Shown here piece by piece: positions 56,685-64,000 of a stretch of DNA of 64,000 nt. The notes below the pieces were generated by a model. The model made no database searches and was not told the origin of the DNA. It saw nothing but the letters and a program-made list of their open reading frames with translations. Source of the DNA: Peptococcaceae bacterium BRH_c8a (lineage in GTDB: Bacteria > Bacillota > Desulfotomaculia > Desulfotomaculales > Desulfallaceae); contig LADP01000018.1 in the NCBI GenBank assembly GCA_000961575.1, positions 124,001 to 188,000 of the forward strand. Reading direction: 5' to 3'. The first letter of the stretch is position 1; each line of letters begins with the position of its first letter. The translations under genes and the position numbers were made by a program.

Positions 56685-58595
56685 TTGGAAAACGCCGAGA
56701 GTTCAAATAATTTAAAACTACTTATGAGGATAACGACGCTGGTTGCTCTTTGTATGGCAGCCTTCCATATCTACACCGGGGTTTTCGGTGTTTTTGAATC
56801 GGTTTTTCAAAGGTCGCTACACGTTCTGTTTGCGCTGGTGCTGGTGTTTTTAATGTATACACCCAGTGGCGCAAAGAGAGAAGACAACTCAAAAATGGCC
56901 TGGTTTGACTATTTTCTAATCTTTCTGGTGCTAATTAGTGTAGGTTACGTTACGCTAAATTCCAGCACTATTGCCTCTCGCTATGCCTATGTAACCCCAT
57001 TAACAGGTTATGAAATATTTGCCGGTGTTATAGGTGTGGTGCTACTCCTGGAAGCCACCAGGAGAACAATGGGCTTGGCTTTGCCCTTAATAGCAACTGT
57101 TTTTATTGGTTATGTTTTTGTGGGTGACTACTTGCCCAGCATCCTTCGCCACCAGGGCTTCTCAGTAATGTGGACTGTCGACCAGCTGTTTTACACTACT
57201 GAAGGAGTCTGGGGTATCCCGGCGGGGGTATCGGCCACCTTTATTGTCATGTTTATTATTTTTGCCGCTTTTTTGGATAAATCCAGGGCCGGTGATTTCT
57301 TTATTAACTTATCCCTGGCAATGCTTGGTAAAGCACGTGGGGGGCCGGCCAAGGCAGCTATTTTTGCCAGCGGTGTAATGGGTACAATATCCGGCAGTGC
57401 GGTTGCCAATGTAGTTACCACCGGAACATTTACCATCCCACTGATGAAAAAGCTTGGTTATAGGCCAACATTCGCCGCAGCGGTTGAATCCGTGGCCTCC
57501 AGCGGCGGTCAGCTGATGCCCCCGATTATGGGCGCGGCTGCTTTTATCATCGCTGAATTTACCGGGGTGCATTATGTTAAAGTGGCCCTGGCGGCTGTAA
57601 TTCCGGCGCTGCTTTATTACATGAGCGTTTATTTCATGGTGCACTTTGAAGCACTGCGTATCGGGTTGGTGGGGCTACCCAAGAGCGAACTGCCAGATTT
57701 TAAGAAAACGCTGATTAACGGCATTCATTTTACAATTCCCTTGATCATACTGGTTTATTTCCTGATGCAGGGATACAGTCCCATGAAGGCCGGGATTTAT
57801 GGAATATTAGCAACTATATTAGTAAGTTATGTCAGGAAGAACACCTGGTTGACACCCGGGAAAATTATATCCGCTCTTGAGGCCGGAGCCAAAGGAGCGG
57901 TCGAGGTTGCTATTGCCTGTGCCACGGCGGGCGTGGTCATCGGGGTTCTAACTTTAACGGGCCTGGGCATGAGGTTTAATTCGGTGATTCTAGCCGTCGC
58001 CGGAGAGAATCTGCTGCTTACCCTTTTCCTGACCATGTGTACGTCGATTGTACTTGGTATGGGCCTGCCGACGGTGGCTGCTTACATTATCCAGGCGGCA
58101 CTTACGGTGCCGGCCCTTACGAACCTTGGTGTAGAGCCCCTGGCCGCCCACATGTTTATATTCTATTTCGCTATTATATCCGCCATAACTCCACCGGTTG
58201 CGCTGGCAGCCTACGCTGCGGGTGGTGTGGCCGGTTCCGACCCCATGAAAACAGCTTTTCAGGCCTGTAGACTGGGTATTGCCGCGTTTATAGTGCCTTA
58301 CATGTTTGTGTACGCCCCTTCATTATTGGCTATTGGCGAATCGACAGAGATAGCCCTAGCTACAGTAACGGCATTAATCGGTGTTCTGGCTCTGGCGGCG
58401 GCATCGGTTGGTTACTTTATTCGTAAAGCCAATGTGATTGAAAGAATTGTTTTTCTATGTGCGGCCCTGACACTGATTAAGCCCGGGATTATGACAGACA
58501 TTATCGGCCTGGGGCTTTTTGCACTGGGATTTTTCATGCAGAAGTTTCTTTTCAAGCAGGAAGCAAAGACTGATGAACTAAATTCAAATAGCTGA
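56685..58595 (+). CDS. Fused TRAP permease (DctQ-DctM type)
   Basis: A 636-residue membrane protein. Residues ~1-130 hold about four helices in the DctQ position; the rest is a DctM domain (AGVSATFIVMFIIFAAFLDKSRAGDFFINL, GTISGSAVANVVTTGTFTIPLMKKLGYRP, ASSGGQLMPPIMGAAAFIIAEFTG, TCTSIVLGMGLPTVAAYIIQAA, ISAITPPVALAAYAAGGVAGSDP), followed by extra C-terminal helices. This is the usual partner of TAXI proteins. TTG start with AAGGAG upstream. Confidence 0.92.
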   Translation: MENAESSNNLKLLMRITTLVALCMAAFHIYTGVFGVFESVFQRSLHVLFALVLVFLMYTPSGAKREDNSKMAWFDYFLIFLVLISVGYVTLNSSTIASRYAYVTPLTGYEIFAGVIGVVLLLEATRRTMGLALPLIATVFIGYVFVGDYLPSILRHQGFSVMWTVDQLFYTTEGVWGIPAGVSATFIVMFIIFAAFLDKSRAGDFFINLSLAMLGKARGGPAKAAIFASGVMGTISGSAVANVVTTGTFTIPLMKKLGYRPTFAAAVESVASSGGQLMPPIMGAAAFIIAEFTGVHYVKVALAAVIPALLYYMSVYFMVHFEALRIGLVGLPKSELPDFKKTLINGIHFTIPLIILVYFLMQGYSPMKAGIYGILATILVSYVRKNTWLTPGKIISALEAGAKGAVEVAIACATAGVVIGVLTLTGLGMRFNSVILAVAGENLLLTLFLTMCTSIVLGMGLPTVAAYIIQAALTVPALTNLGVEPLAAHMFIFYFAIISAITPPVALAAYAAGGVAGSDPMKTAFQACRLGIAAFIVPYMFVYAPSLLAIGESTEIALATVTALIGVLALAAASVGYFIRKANVIERIVFLCAALTLIKPGIMTDIIGLGLFALGFFMQKFLFKQEAKTDELNSNS

Positions 58596-58620
58596 CTAAC
58601 CGGGAAGAAGGTGTAGTGTT

Positions 58621-59637
58621 TTGGCAGGGCTTAAGGTTTTATTGACAGAACCAATCTCACAGGTGGGTATAGATTTACTAGCAGCACACGCAAAGGTGGT
58701 TATTGCTCCGGAGCCCGCGGAAGATATCCTGATACCGCTAATCCGCGATGCCGACGCCTTATTAATTAGAAGCACCCGTGCAACGATGCGCATGATGGAA
58801 GCCGGGGCAAATCTTAAAGTTATCGGTCGTCACGGTATTGGTTTGGATAATATTGATTTAACTGCAGCCACCACAATGGGCATAACAGTGGTGCATACCC
58901 CCGGAGCCAACACAAATGCAGTAGCCGAGCACGCCCTTTGGGCCATGATGCATTGCGCGCGCAATTTCAATAAGGCCGAAAGGGCTTTTCGGGATGGCAA
59001 ATTCTGCACTGGCGGTTCTTTGCCCGGCCTGGTGCAAAAATACGGTTATACCACCATTGAGTTGTCCGGTAAGACCCTTGGGCTGGTAGGGATGGGCAGA
59101 GTTGCGCAGCGATTGACCCAACTGGTCAAACCTCTTAATATGCGCGTAAAAGCATACGACCCACTTGTTAACGATGAAGTTTTTCAATCCGCCGGTGTGG
59201 AACGCTGTCTCTCGATAAGTGGTGTTTTTGATCAAGCTGATTTTATCTCACTGCATGTGCCGTACTCCAACGAGACACACCATCTGGTGGGGGCGAAAGA
59301 GCTGGCGCTGATGAAAGATTCGGGCTGCGTTATTAACACATCCCGGGGCGGAATAATTGATGAGCAGGCTTTATTACAGGCACTCAAAGATGGAACCATC
59401 GCCGGAGCAGCCCTTGACGTATTTGAAGAAGAACCGCCCGCTGTCGACATGCCGCTTTTTACTTTGGATAACGTTTTGGTTACACCGCACATGGCAGCTA
59501 TGACGGATCTGGCGCTTGTCAATATGGCCGTGGACGTAGCCAAAGGAATCATTGAGGTGCTGCAAAATAGAAGACCGCAGTACCTGGCTAATCCCGACGT
59601 GTGGGGTAGCTTGTCATGGCGTCTCAAAGACAAGTAA
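58621..59637 (+). CDS. D-isomer 2-hydroxyacid dehydrogenase
   Basis: A 338-residue NAD-dependent dehydrogenase: HGIGLDNIDLTAATTMGITVVHTPGANTNAVAEHALW, the Rossmann motif LGLVGMGRVAQRL, catalytic Arg in INTSRGGIID, Glu in DVFEEEPP, and His in VTPHMAAMTD. Members act on glycerate, 3-phosphoglycerate or other D-2-hydroxyacids. Its place between a TRAP importer and a 2-oxoacid oxidoreductase suggests that it oxidises an imported hydroxyacid to the 2-oxoacid. TTG start, GAAGGTG upstream; the 3' end overlaps the next gene by 22 bases. Confidence 0.9.
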   Translation: MAGLKVLLTEPISQVGIDLLAAHAKVVIAPEPAEDILIPLIRDADALLIRSTRATMRMMEAGANLKVIGRHGIGLDNIDLTAATTMGITVVHTPGANTNAVAEHALWAMMHCARNFNKAERAFRDGKFCTGGSLPGLVQKYGYTTIELSGKTLGLVGMGRVAQRLTQLVKPLNMRVKAYDPLVNDEVFQSAGVERCLSISGVFDQADFISLHVPYSNETHHLVGAKELALMKDSGCVINTSRGGIIDEQALLQALKDGTIAGAALDVFEEEPPAVDMPLFTLDNVLVTPHMAAMTDLALVNMAVDVAKGIIEVLQNRRPQYLANPDVWGSLSWRLKDK

Positions 59638-60998
59638 AAAGTTTTTTAATCTTTTTTGTTGCCTGTCTTTATCTGGTGATTAGCCTTATTGAAAACTACT
59701 TTTTGTATTGCCTGTTAGCTGCGTTATCTGCTGTAACGGTTATAATGTGTTTGCTTTCCGCAGGCAGGCTAAACAGGAATATAGGGATTCTGCTCTTTGG
59801 GCTCGGTTCTGTTATCCTGATTTATTTTGGGGCTCCGGGGTCGGTTTGGGTTGACTCACTGCATGCAAACGGTAATCTTATTGCACTTATAGTATTGGTG
59901 CAGATGCTGGGTATACCTCTAAAATTTGATCGTTATATAAAAGTTCTGGAAAGAGTGCGCAGTTTATTATCGGGCAAGGGTATTAAGGAATTGTATATGG
60001 GATCCTTCGGGCTCTCACACTTCCTGGCGGTAATATTGAATTTTGCCTGTATCCCGATCAGCTACCAGGTGTTGAATGCCGAAGGTAGTGATTCAAATGT
60101 AAAAAGAACTTTGTTAACTGCTCTCAGCAGGGGGTATACAACTTCATGCATTTGGTCCCCCAATACCGGGGTTATGGCGCTGGCGTTGATGTGGGGAAGC
60201 AGTTGGCTGGGTGTACTGCTGCCCGGCTTAATCCTGGCATTTATTGCACTGCCTGTGAGTTGGTGGTTGGAAAGAACCAGGCTGCGTAAAGAGAAAATCG
60301 ATTATGTGTATAGCGGTCAAGCCAACCCTAGACCTATACTGGAGCCCGGTTCCACAAGGGATACCCGCCAGTTTTTGCTTATTATCTTGGCTTTTTTGGT
60401 CGGTATTATTATGTTGGATCACTATACCATGTTTGGCATTATTACTATTGTACCTGCCCTTTCGTTGCTGCTGCCGCCTATTTGGGCCACAGGAATCGGC
60501 GAATGGGGAGCCTTTGCTACCGGGTTTAAGGGGTTTTTTGCCAACAGGTTGGCCGTTATGGATAATGAAATAATAATATTTTTGGGTGCCGGTTTTTTTG
60601 CCGCTTCGATAGGTTATTCACCAATTAAATATACGTTGATTGCTGTTTTTTCCCTGGTTGCGGGTTCACCCGTGGCACTGGCGGTGGCAATTATGTCTCT
60701 GGTCATAGTCCTGTCTCTTGTGGGCTGCCACCCGGTACTGGTGGTTAGTGCTATGGTGAGCACTCTTACCCCTGAACTTTTACAGTGTTCACCGCAGTTC
60801 TTGGCGCTGACTGTATTGATAGCCTGGAGCCTGGCCATTACCAGTTCGCCATTCTCGGCCTGTAGTTTAAGCGTAGCTGCGCTGGCCCGGAAAAGCGCCG
60901 TCGAAGTAGGGGTTAAATGGCATTTAGTATTCGTTTTAACTATGGTTTTAGTTTCAATTTTTTATCTGGCGCTATTAAATAAAGTCTTTGGTTATTAA
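59616..60998 (+). CDS. Polytopic membrane transporter, family uncertain
   Basis: A 460-residue protein with 11-13 hydrophobic segments and conserved-looking loops SRGYTTSCIWSPNTGVMALALMWG and SLAITSSPFSACSLSVAALARKS, placed as two related hairpin regions in each half. This pattern suggests the ion-transporter (IT) superfamily of organic-anion carriers, but no specific family was recognised. ATG overlaps the dehydrogenase stop. It may export a product or co-substrate of the pathway. Alternative: a permease-like protein of unknown role. Confidence 0.65.
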   Translation: MASQRQVKSFLIFFVACLYLVISLIENYFLYCLLAALSAVTVIMCLLSAGRLNRNIGILLFGLGSVILIYFGAPGSVWVDSLHANGNLIALIVLVQMLGIPLKFDRYIKVLERVRSLLSGKGIKELYMGSFGLSHFLAVILNFACIPISYQVLNAEGSDSNVKRTLLTALSRGYTTSCIWSPNTGVMALALMWGSSWLGVLLPGLILAFIALPVSWWLERTRLRKEKIDYVYSGQANPRPILEPGSTRDTRQFLLIILAFLVGIIMLDHYTMFGIITIVPALSLLLPPIWATGIGEWGAFATGFKGFFANRLAVMDNEIIIFLGAGFFAASIGYSPIKYTLIAVFSLVAGSPVALAVAIMSLVIVLSLVGCHPVLVVSAMVSTLTPELLQCSPQFLALTVLIAWSLAITSSPFSACSLSVAALARKSAVEVGVKWHLVFVLTMVLVSIFYLALLNKVFGY

Positions 60999-61015
60999 AA
61001 AAAAGGGGGATTATA

Positions 61016-62143
61016 GTGCAGCGTGAAGCAAAACTCGTGCAAGGTAATGAAGCTATTGCGCACGGGGCCATTTATGCCGGAGCCAGGTTTTACGCCGGTT
61101 ACCCCATCACACCCTCCTCGGAAATTGCCGAGGAATGCTCCAGGCTAATGCCCAAAGTGGATGGCGTATATTTGCAAATGGAAGATGAGATAGCCAGTAT
61201 TGCGGCTATTGTGGGAGCCTCACTGGCCGGCGCAAAGTCTTTTACCGCTACCAGCGGCCCGGGCTTTTCGTTAATGCAGGAAAATCTGGGTTTGGCGGTA
61301 ATGGGGGAAGTTCCGTGCGTTGTAATTAATGTGCAGCGTTCCGGCCCCAGTACCGGACTGGCCACCAAACCGGCCCAATCTGATGTAATGCAAATCAGGT
61401 GGGGTAGACATGGGGATCAATCAATAATTGCCTTGACACCGGCAACGGTGAAGGAATGCTTTACCTTGGCTGTTCAGGCTTTCAATTTTGCGGAAAGATT
61501 TCGCGTGCCGGTAATACTGGCCGCCGACGAAATAGTAGCCCATATGCGTGAGAACATTATTTTCCCGGATCCGGGTGAAGTGCAGGTTATCGACAGGAAA
61601 AAACCCACGGTGCCTCCGGAGCAATATAAGCCATTTGAACCCGAGTCCGACGGAATTGCACCCCTGGCTGCTTATGGCAGCGATTACGTGTATCACGTAA
61701 CTAGTTCCATGCATGGTCTGGATGGTTACAGTAACAATGACCCGGCCAACGCCCAGTGGAGAGTGGCCCAGTTGCACAGAAAACTGGAACGGTACCGGGA
61801 CGAGATAGTGATGACCAAAAGTTATGACACCGATGACGCAGAAGTGCTGCTGATTGCCTTTGGGGCAACAACCCGCGCGGCCAGGGCGGCAGCTTTGGAA
61901 GCACGCAAAAACGGTATTAAGGCGGGAGTACTGCAGTTGATAACCCTGTGGCCGTTTGCGGACAAGGAAATTGCGGCCCACGGTAAAGGCGCCAAAAAAA
62001 TAGTGGTTGTGGAAATGAACTACAGCGGCCAGGTGACCGGTGAGGTTCGACGCATCCTGGGGCCGGAAAAAGATATTACTCTGGTGAACAAGTACAACGG
62101 CCAAATCATCACTCCGAAGGACATCCTGGAGGTACTTAAATAG
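61016..62143 (+). CDS. korA: 2-oxoacid:ferredoxin oxidoreductase alpha subunit (KorA)
   Basis: A 375-residue subunit: LVQGNEAIAHGAIYAGARFYAGYPITPSSEIAE, MEDEIASIAAIVGASLAGAKSFTATSGPGFSLMQENLGLA and VEMNYSGQVTGEVRRIL match KorA-type alpha subunits. With KorB and KorC it decarboxylates a 2-oxoacid (2-oxoglutarate is the best-known substrate) to an acyl-CoA, reducing ferredoxin. GTG start with AAGGGGG upstream. The usual small ferredoxin-like delta gene is not adjacent. The gap to korB is filled by heptanucleotide repeats. Confidence 0.92.
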   Translation: MQREAKLVQGNEAIAHGAIYAGARFYAGYPITPSSEIAEECSRLMPKVDGVYLQMEDEIASIAAIVGASLAGAKSFTATSGPGFSLMQENLGLAVMGEVPCVVINVQRSGPSTGLATKPAQSDVMQIRWGRHGDQSIIALTPATVKECFTLAVQAFNFAERFRVPVILAADEIVAHMRENIIFPDPGEVQVIDRKKPTVPPEQYKPFEPESDGIAPLAAYGSDYVYHVTSSMHGLDGYSNNDPANAQWRVAQLHRKLERYRDEIVMTKSYDTDDAEVLLIAFGATTRAARAAALEARKNGIKAGVLQLITLWPFADKEIAAHGKGAKKIVVVEMNYSGQVTGEVRRILGPEKDITLVNKYNGQIITPKDILEVLK

Positions 62144-62331
62144 GAGTCAGGAGTCAAATGACAAGTGACAAGTGACAATTGACAATTGACAAGAGGCAAG
62201 AGGCAAGAGGAAAGAGGCAAGAGGCAAGAGGAAAGAGGCAAGAGGCAAGAGGCAAGAGGCAAGAGGCAAGAGGCAGTCTAAAGATAGAAGCCAGAAGACA
62301 GTAGACAGTAGACAGTAGAAAGTAGGCAGAA
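62143..62331 (+). repeat. 27-unit heptanucleotide repeat mosaic
   Basis: From the last base of the korA stop codon, 27 consecutive 7-base units keep one register: GGAGTCA x2, AATGACA, AGTGACA x2, ATTGACA x2, then 12 units of AGAGGCA (two are AGAGGAA), then degenerate units and GACAGTA x3, GAAAGTA, GGCAGAA. A further four units of the complementary style (TTCTGAA, TTCTGAC, TCCTGAT, TACTGAA) lie at 62358-62385. It resembles short tandemly repeated (STRR) heptamer arrays. No CRISPR features. Confidence 0.9.
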
Positions 62332-62419
62332 TGAGAGATGGTTTACGTCTTGTATTATTCTGAATTCTGACTCCTGATTACTGAATACCAATAAAAAGTT
62401 TTGTAAGAGAGGTGTTATC

Positions 62420-63250
62420 GTGTCGCACGCAACAGGCGTCGGGTATTTAAAAGACGGATGCTTGCCCCATATGTGGTGCCCGGGGTGTGGTAACGGCATA
62501 GCGTTGGCGAGTATGCTCAGAGCCTTTGAGGAACTGGGCTATAAAAAGAACGAAACGGTAGTCGTTACCGGAATCGGGTGCTGGGGAAAAACAGACGATT
62601 ATCTATTAACCAACGCACTGCACACCACACACGGGCGCGCCCTGGCCTTTGCCAGCGGTGTTAAGGCCTATAACCCCAAATTGAATGTTGTTGTACTGAT
62701 GGGTGACGGCGATAGCGTTACCATCGGAGGCAATCACTTTATCCATGCCGCCAGGCGGAACATAGACGTTACCGCCATCGTTTTAAACAATTACAACTAC
62801 GGTATGACCGGCGGACAATGTTCGGGCACTACTCCGTCGGAAAGATACACCAGCACCACTGTTTATGGTAACCCGGAAAGAGGCTTTGACATTTGCGCTC
62901 TGGCCGAGGTTGCCGGTGCCAACTACGTGGCCCGCGGAACGGTATACCATGGCTGGGATTTAAAGGAGCATATGAAAGAAGCCCTGGGTAACAAAGGCTT
63001 TTCAATGGTGGAAGTGGTTAGCCCATGCCCCACTCACTATGGCAGGAATAACAGCATGAAACAGGGCGTGGAAATGCTTAAGTGGCTCAAAGAAAAAGCT
63101 GTGAGTAAAGAAAAATACGCCCAGTTGACCGACCCTGAAAAAGAAGCTTATTTTGTAATTGGCAAAATGGTTGATAAAAATGAACCCGACTTTTCTACCC
63201 GGTACGAGCAAATTAGGGCCAGGGCGCTGGAGGGTGGTGCAAAAAGGTGA
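62420..63250 (+). CDS. korB: 2-oxoacid:ferredoxin oxidoreductase beta subunit (KorB)
   Basis: A 276-residue thiamine-diphosphate subunit: cluster cysteines in MWCPGCGNG, GIGCWGK and SPCPTHYGRNN, and the TPP/Mg motif MGDGDSVTIGGNHFIHAARRNIDVTAIVLNNYNYGMTGGQ. It carries the catalytic centre and a [4Fe-4S] cluster. GTG start with GAGAGGTG upstream. The KorC start overlaps its stop by four bases. Confidence 0.93.
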   Translation: MSHATGVGYLKDGCLPHMWCPGCGNGIALASMLRAFEELGYKKNETVVVTGIGCWGKTDDYLLTNALHTTHGRALAFASGVKAYNPKLNVVVLMGDGDSVTIGGNHFIHAARRNIDVTAIVLNNYNYGMTGGQCSGTTPSERYTSTTVYGNPERGFDICALAEVAGANYVARGTVYHGWDLKEHMKEALGNKGFSMVEVVSPCPTHYGRNNSMKQGVEMLKWLKEKAVSKEKYAQLTDPEKEAYFVIGKMVDKNEPDFSTRYEQIRARALEGGAKR

Positions 63251-63774
63251 AAGAACAATATGAAGTAATCATGGCTGGTTCCGGCGGCCAGGGTTTGGTG
63301 GTTTGTGGTATTATATTGGCCCAGGCAGCCATACTGGAAGGCCAGAATGCGGTGCAGACCCAATCTTACGGCATCGCCAGCCGGGGCGGTTTTTCCAAGT
63401 CCGAAGTGATTATCAGCAGGAACGAAATTATGTTCCAGCAGGTTCAGGAGCCCGACGTGATTCTGGCACTAACCGAACAGGCCATGAAAATGTACGCTTC
63501 CGGTGAGCCTGATAGGCCGGTTTTCTATGACACTACCCTGCTGGAGAAACGCAGCGGTCGCAATTTGTACGGTTTTCCCTTCACCGAAATGGCCAGCTTG
63601 CTAGGACATGTTGGTACCGCCAATATAATTGCCCTTGGCGCTATGGCAACGCTCACGGGCATGATTAAAACCGATAGCCTGGCTACTGTTCTGACCAGGC
63701 GGTTTGCTGGGAAAGTGGCCGATATGAATATCAAAGCCCTGCAAGCAGGTATTGAATTAGTTACACAAGACTGA
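63247..63774 (+). CDS. korC: 2-oxoacid:ferredoxin oxidoreductase gamma subunit (KorC)
   Basis: A 175-residue subunit: VIMAGSGGQGLVVCGIILAQAAILEGQNAVQTQSYGIASRGGFSKSEVIIS is the characteristic N-terminus. It contributes to CoA binding and completes the KorABC complex. GTG start overlaps the korB stop (GTGA), so translation is coupled. Confidence 0.92.
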   Translation: MKEQYEVIMAGSGGQGLVVCGIILAQAAILEGQNAVQTQSYGIASRGGFSKSEVIISRNEIMFQQVQEPDVILALTEQAMKMYASGEPDRPVFYDTTLLEKRSGRNLYGFPFTEMASLLGHVGTANIIALGAMATLTGMIKTDSLATVLTRRFAGKVADMNIKALQAGIELVTQD

Positions 63775-63787
63775 AAGGAGACCACCT

Positions 63788-64000
63788 ATGAATAACGCAA
63801 AGTGCGCAACACCCTCGTGCACTGAGGCCTGCCCGGCGGGGGTGGACGTTCCGCGCTATGTAAGTTATATCAGGGACGGAGATTTTAGTAGTGCCCTGGC
63901 TGTAATCCGAGAAAAAATACCTTTCCCTGCGGTGTGCGGGTATGCTTGTATTCATCCCTGTGAATCCAGGTGCGCGCGTGTACAGTACGACGAACCGGTG
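63788..64000 (+). CDS. FeS flavoprotein oxidoreductase, GltD-like, N-terminal part
   Basis: The first 71 codons of a gene cut by the window end. The cysteine pattern CATPSCTEACPAGVDVPRYVSYIRDGDFSSAL...CGYACIHPCESRC is that of the Fer4_20 domain found at the N-terminus of GltD/NfnB-like and dihydropyrimidine-dehydrogenase-type proteins, which join two [4Fe-4S] clusters to an FAD domain. It follows korC by 13 bases with AAAGGAG and likely moves electrons between KOR-reduced ferredoxin and NAD(P). Confidence 0.8.
   Translation, partial: MNNAKCATPSCTEACPAGVDVPRYVSYIRDGDFSSALAVIREKIPFPAVCGYACIHPCESRCARVQYDEPV

Noticed and set aside
61421-62104. 227-codon minus-strand frame
   Set aside because: Antisense shadow of korA; composition is His/Gly/Gln-biased and lacks any family motif.
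62020-62262. Minus-strand frame reading LPLASCLLPL repeats
   Set aside because: It is only the translation of the heptanucleotide array (21 bases = 7 codons) and the antisense of korA; no ribosome binding site.
62143-62331. Heptamer array considered as a CRISPR
   Set aside because: Units are 7 bases with no spacers and no cas genes nearby.

Overview
The window looks like chromosomal DNA of an anaerobic, endospore-forming member of the Bacillota (class Clostridia, Peptococcaceae/Desulfotomaculum-like). The signs are a GerW sporulation protein, AGGAGG-type ribosome binding sites with frequent GTG/TTG starts, two tungsten/molybdenum aldehyde:ferredoxin oxidoreductases, a hybrid-cluster protein (Hcp), a 2-oxoacid:ferredoxin oxidoreductase and low-to-mid GC. 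The genus is an inference. No rRNA, tRNA or CRISPR array was seen.

Layout. 0-25 kb is mostly housekeeping and envelope/stress genes: a YtrA-type regulator/ABC exporter operon (0.3-2.8 kb); a ytfI/gerW sporulation pair (2.9-4.2 kb); a class III aminotransferase; an HtrA protease with its two-component system (5.4-8.8 kb); a membrane-anchored MutS-like ATPase; DegV; an aminotransferase with an AzlCD exporter; an ECF sigma/anti-sigma/TPR operon (14.8-18.0 kb); a Na/Pi cotransporter; a small zinc-ribbon gene behind a terminator-bearing leader; a Spy-like protein; a SIMPL protein; a MOSC-ankyrin fusion; a NifU-like scaffold; an acyltransferase; and a UV endonuclease.

25.3-42.3 kb is an accessory catabolic block on the + strand that looks more AT-rich than its flanks. 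It holds 5-oxoprolinase (pxpABC), an SDR dehydrogenase, glutamate dehydrogenase, an IclR regulator, an M24 peptidase-like enzyme, a DctPQM TRAP importer, an aldehyde ferredoxin oxidoreductase with its own small ferredoxin, a Cys/Met-type PLP lyase and two tandem MFS carriers. Together they could import and break down a 5-oxoproline or gamma-glutamyl-type compound to glutamate, 2-oxoglutarate, a thiol and reduced ferredoxin. This is the best candidate in the window for an undescribed pathway.

42.3-54.5 kb returns to general functions: thioesterase, VanX-like dipeptidase, zinc-ribbon protein, Cu/Zn superoxide dismutase, a second AOR, Hcp, RarD, an ABC transporter beside a second two-component system, and a LysM protein. 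54.6-64.0 kb is a second catabolic block: IclR regulator, TAXI-type TRAP importer, 2-hydroxyacid dehydrogenase, a polytopic carrier, KorABC and the start of a GltD-like FeS flavoprotein cut by the window end. Near-identical palindromes sit before its regulator and its importer. Its logic would be uptake of a 2-hydroxy acid, oxidation to a 2-oxoacid and ferredoxin-linked decarboxylation to an acyl-CoA.

Notable non-coding structure includes two copies of a 52-55 bp intergenic palindromic element, a 27-unit heptanucleotide mosaic inside the kor operon, stem-loops placed just after both TRAP binding-protein genes, and several promoter/operator palindromes. All calls are by reading the sequence; no database search was run.
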